Below are positions 61,867-64,000 of a stretch of 64,000 bases of DNA, in pieces. The notes under the pieces were generated by a model. The model was given only the letters and a program-made list of their open reading frames with translations. It ran no database searches and had not been told where the DNA came from. Each line of letters starts with the position of its first letter. Positions within the stretch are counted from its first letter, which is position 1. This DNA is from CALDTK01 sp965213735 (GTDB lineage Bacteria; Bacteroidota; Bacteroidia; Chitinophagales; Saprospiraceae), in contig CBDCAB010000006.1 in NCBI GenBank assembly GCA_965213735.1, positions 372,001-436,000 of the forward strand, in the 5' to 3' direction. The position numbers were made by a program, and so were the translations under genes.

Positions 61867-62949
61867 CTACTCAGGTCGTTTTAGCGAAAGCTGGAGACTA
61901 ACCACGTGTGCATACAAATCATCATCATTACCAGGATTACTAAAAGCATAATCTAGCGTGGCAGCCTTGATGCGCAGACCTACCCCTAAAGCAGGCCGGA
62001 CCTGCAGCTTCTCCTCGGAATCGCCTAAAGCACGATAACGCTGCCACTGATCAGCACCTAAGCGAACGAATACTATCTGCTTGAAATCCGCCTCAAGCCC
62101 GACGTTGAGGTCGAGACTCACCGGATCAGCAGATAATAGTGTGTTGCGTTGGCCATCGAAAGTGATCCAGGCAGCGACTTCTGGCGTGAGACCAATATTG
62201 CCGCGCCGAAACCTATAGCCTACCGCCGGCAATACGCTCGGCCGAGTCGTTTCAGAACCTGATTTATCCGGTAACGTATTACCCGTAGCCAACAGCACCT
62301 CACGCGTCCTATCATCAATGTCGGTCTTCCAGGCATTGAAGGTAGAGGTGGCATCGCGAAGCGTAACACCCGTAATGAAATTACCACTTACGTAGCGAGC
62401 TCCGGCGTCGAGCCCCACGCCCCAAGAGTTCGAAAATTCGCCAATGACGCGACGAATAATCTTCAGATTGCCTCCTACTGAAAGCTTGCCATCTAAATAC
62501 TTAGTGGGCTGTGCATAACTAATTAACAAAGCGTAATCCGCCACGCCAAAAGTGGTAATGTTATTGTAGTTGGCAGTGCCATCACCATTGTACAAGTTGA
62601 TGGTATTGGGAACATCATCGACACCCTGACGAATGAGGCTCAACGCTATGCGACGGCTCGAATTTGCGAGCGGCAGACTCAGGCCGAGAAAATCATAGGT
62701 AGCTACCCCGGCAAACTGTTCGGCGTGCATGGCGCCAGCGAGCAAACCGGTCTCTTGATCAACGGCGGCAAGGCCAGCAGGATTCCAGTAGGTGGCGTAG
62801 ATGCCAGTGCTGGAAGCAATCACGCTGTTACCCAGGGCTTGGCCACGCGCGCCCGCACCAATGGTGAGAAACTCGTTGCTGTATATCTGAGCGCAAGCCA
62901 AGCTAGCTGAGCCAGCAAGGGCAAGAACGGCGAAAACAATTCTATACAT
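61867..62949 (-). CDS. PorV/PorQ family outer-membrane protein
   Basis: 360 residues from the ATG at 62949 (MYRIVFAVLALAGSASLACAQ, signal peptide); the ATG 18 bases upstream is less likely. It then reads YSNEFLTIGAGARGQALGNS, the PorV/UPF0164-type start, with ASSTGIYATYWNPAGLAAV. In Bacteroidota this family shapes the outer-membrane shuttle for T9SS cargo (PorV) or acts as an outer-membrane channel (FadL-like fold). Which paralogue it is cannot be told. The variant motif GCTTTCGCTAAAAC lies at its C-terminal end (LSLKRPE). Confidence 0.85.
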   Translation of the reverse strand: MYRIVFAVLALAGSASLACAQIYSNEFLTIGAGARGQALGNSVIASSTGIYATYWNPAGLAAVDQETGLLAGAMHAEQFAGVATYDFLGLSLPLANSSRRIALSLIRQGVDDVPNTINLYNGDGTANYNNITTFGVADYALLISYAQPTKYLDGKLSVGGNLKIIRRVIGEFSNSWGVGLDAGARYVSGNFITGVTLRDATSTFNAWKTDIDDRTREVLLATGNTLPDKSGSETTRPSVLPAVGYRFRRGNIGLTPEVAAWITFDGQRNTLLSADPVSLDLNVGLEADFKQIVFVRLGADQWQRYRALGDSEEKLQVRPALGVGLRIKAATLDYAFSNPGNDDDLYAHVVSLQLSLKRPE

Positions 62950-63005
62950 AGGCGTCAGATGAGCCAACGCGCAAAGGGAGCGTCTAGTACCTGCTCAACG
63001 TCGGG

Positions 63006-64000
63006 CTACAGATACTTCGACACATCCTGGTAAGGCAGCGAAAATGCTTCGGCGACGCCATGGTAGACAATCTCCCCATCGATGACATTAAGTCCCTTGG
63101 CCAAAGCTGGGTCTGCTTGGCAAGCATTTTTCCAGCCGAAATTCGCCAGGCGGACGGCATAGGGCAGGGTAGCGTTGGTGAGGGCAATTGTGCTGGTATA
63201 TGGCACAGCCCCTGGCATGTTGGCGACGCAGTAATGCACCACATCATCGATAATGTAGGTAGGATCTTCGTGAGTGGTCGGTTTACAGGTTTCGATGCAA
63301 CCGCCTTGATCTACGGCCACGTCTACAAGTACAGTACCTGCGCGCATATCCTTGAGCATGTCGCGAGTGATGAGATTGGGCGCTTTGGCACCGTGAATGA
63401 GCACTGCGCCAATAATTAGATCAGCATTCGCGATTTCCCGCTTGATGTTGTAGGCGTTGGAGAATAAGGTGACGACGTTGGCTGGCATCACCGCATTGAG
63501 GTAGCGGAGTCGTTCGAGATTGACATCAAAAACTACTACTTGAGCACCGAGCCCTGCTGCCATTTTCGCAGCTTGCATACCCACCACACCACCGCCGAGC
63601 ACGACTACTTTGCCGGGAGGGACTCCAGGAACTCCACCAAGAAGTACGCCGCGGCCTTTGACTGGCTTTTCGAGGTACTTCGCGCCTTCTTGCACCGACA
63701 TGCGCCCGGCCACCTCGCTCATCGGCACGAGCAGGGGCAAAGATTTGTCGGGGAGCTCCACTGTTTCGTAGGCAATACAAGTAGCACCTGAAGCAATCAT
63801 TGCTTCAGTGAGGGGGCGACTCGATGCGAAGTGAAAATAAGTGAACACTAGTTGTCCCTTGCGGATGAGCTTGTATTCGGGCTCGATTGGCTCCTTAACC
63901 TTAATGATCATGTCGGCGCGCCGGTAGACATCCTCTATGGTGTCGACGATTTCAGCACCTGCTTTGCGGTACTCCTCATTTTCGAAGCCGCTGCCCTGGC
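63006..64000 (-). CDS. ald: Alanine dehydrogenase, N-terminus beyond the window
   Basis: The frame runs off the right edge, leaving about 330 codons of ~370. It converts alanine to pyruvate with NAD. Seen: YRRADMIIKVKEPIEPEYKL (substrate Lys), TYFHFASSRPLTEAMI (His), VVVLGGGVVGMQAAKMAAGL (NAD loop), VDVAVDQGGCIETCKPTTHE and VANMPGAVPYTSTIALTNAT. Partial at the 5' side only; no frameshift. It lies behind the PorV-like gene on the same strand. Confidence 0.95.
   Translation of the reverse strand, partial: QGSGFENEEYRKAGAEIVDTIEDVYRRADMIIKVKEPIEPEYKLIRKGQLVFTYFHFASSRPLTEAMIASGATCIAYETVELPDKSLPLLVPMSEVAGRMSVQEGAKYLEKPVKGRGVLLGGVPGVPPGKVVVLGGGVVGMQAAKMAAGLGAQVVVFDVNLERLRYLNAVMPANVVTLFSNAYNIKREIANADLIIGAVLIHGAKAPNLITRDMLKDMRAGTVLVDVAVDQGGCIETCKPTTHEDPTYIIDDVVHYCVANMPGAVPYTSTIALTNATLPYAVRLANFGWKNACQADPALAKGLNVIDGEIVYHGVAEAFSLPYQDVSKYL

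Larger units (their letters stand above)
2192..61892. repeat. Iterated 14-base motif GCTTTCGCNAAAAC (17 sites)
   Basis: The span runs from first to last site; the sites are separate. With C at the N: 2192, 21095, 23473, 24958, 25444, 28387, 29882, 41506, 48447, 51314, 52083, 54155 (start of the site on the plus strand). With T: 40297, 61878. With G: 41288, 41628. With A: 50783. Fifteen lie in coding sequence and two in the pyrG leader. Sites at 2192, 24958, 28387, 41288, 41506, 50783, 54155 and 61878 are on the minus strand. A one-mismatch copy lies at 4511, and the shorter GCTTCCGCAAAAC at 4787, 41822 and 60083. Confidence 0.92.

Noticed and set aside
1..64000. tRNA or rRNA genes
   Set aside because: No T-arm-like GGTTCGAATCC pattern with matching cloverleaf or rRNA-like stretch was noticed by eye; a covariance search would settle it.

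Overview
The window reads as chromosomal DNA of a Bacteroidota bacterium, most likely of the Saprospiria/Lewinella type. The support is a set of lineage-typical genes: a secreted FG-GAP protein with a type IX secretion C-terminal domain, a PorV/PorQ-type outer-membrane protein, a DUF3822 gene beside rsmD, bshC (bacillithiol), a lipid-anchored TamA-like barrel with a giant TamB, and a TonB receptor with a carboxypeptidase-like N-domain. This placement is inference from families, not a database match. No rRNA or tRNA gene was recognised.

Layout. 0-9.3 kb: tail of an amino-acid oxidase, a DUF697/SHOCT protein, tsaD, a pilin-like protein, DUF3822, rsmD, a secreted GH13 amylase, mltG-panB and a lipoprotein. 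9.3-16.5 kb: dnaK behind a perfect 16-bp inverted repeat; then two clusters of intergenic repeats (an 83-bp inverted-repeat element plus GGTGCTG/A heptamers) around an outer-membrane barrel gene; an unassigned protein, a PiT-like permease and a secreted retropepsin-like protease. 16.5-20.9 kb: a lipoprotein/TonB receptor pair. 21-25.7 kb: a truncated pyrG, a 1.45-kb AT-rich segment, then full pyrG and a SpoU methyltransferase. 26-31.7 kb: cytochrome oxidase subunit III carrying a templated insertion, a uracil-DNA-glycosylase-like protein, an NhaC antiporter and a T9SS cargo protein. 31.7-38.2 kb: an accessory region with an IS4/Tn5-like element (20-bp ends, 9-bp target duplication) inserted in a 94-bp tandem repeat, a DUF559 gene, three toxin-tail/immunity-like modules (two broken) and a 50-bp-period array of palindromic units. 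38.2-64 kb: housekeeping genes: acyl-CoA dehydrogenase, DUF6580, bshC, glpK, a DoxX-like protein, mnmH(selU)-selD, a GH31 glycosidase, glpD, a sugar kinase, a four-gene stress cluster, tamB, two DUF2383-type four-helix proteins, a TamA-like lipoprotein, a PorV-like protein and ald at the right edge.

Genes that appear to work together: mnmH and selD (tRNA selenouridine), glpK and glpD (glycerol catabolism, seven genes apart), the TamB/TamA-like pair, the TonB receptor with its lipoprotein, and the toxin-tail/immunity pairs.

Three non-gene signals stand out. A 14-base motif, GCTTTCGCNAAAAC, occurs 17 times, mostly inside coding sequence and in several reading frames. A palindromic array contains one inverted unit whose stems have changed in both arms while the AGA loop stayed the same. 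The two pyrG copies differ at 14 coding positions, every one of them synonymous.
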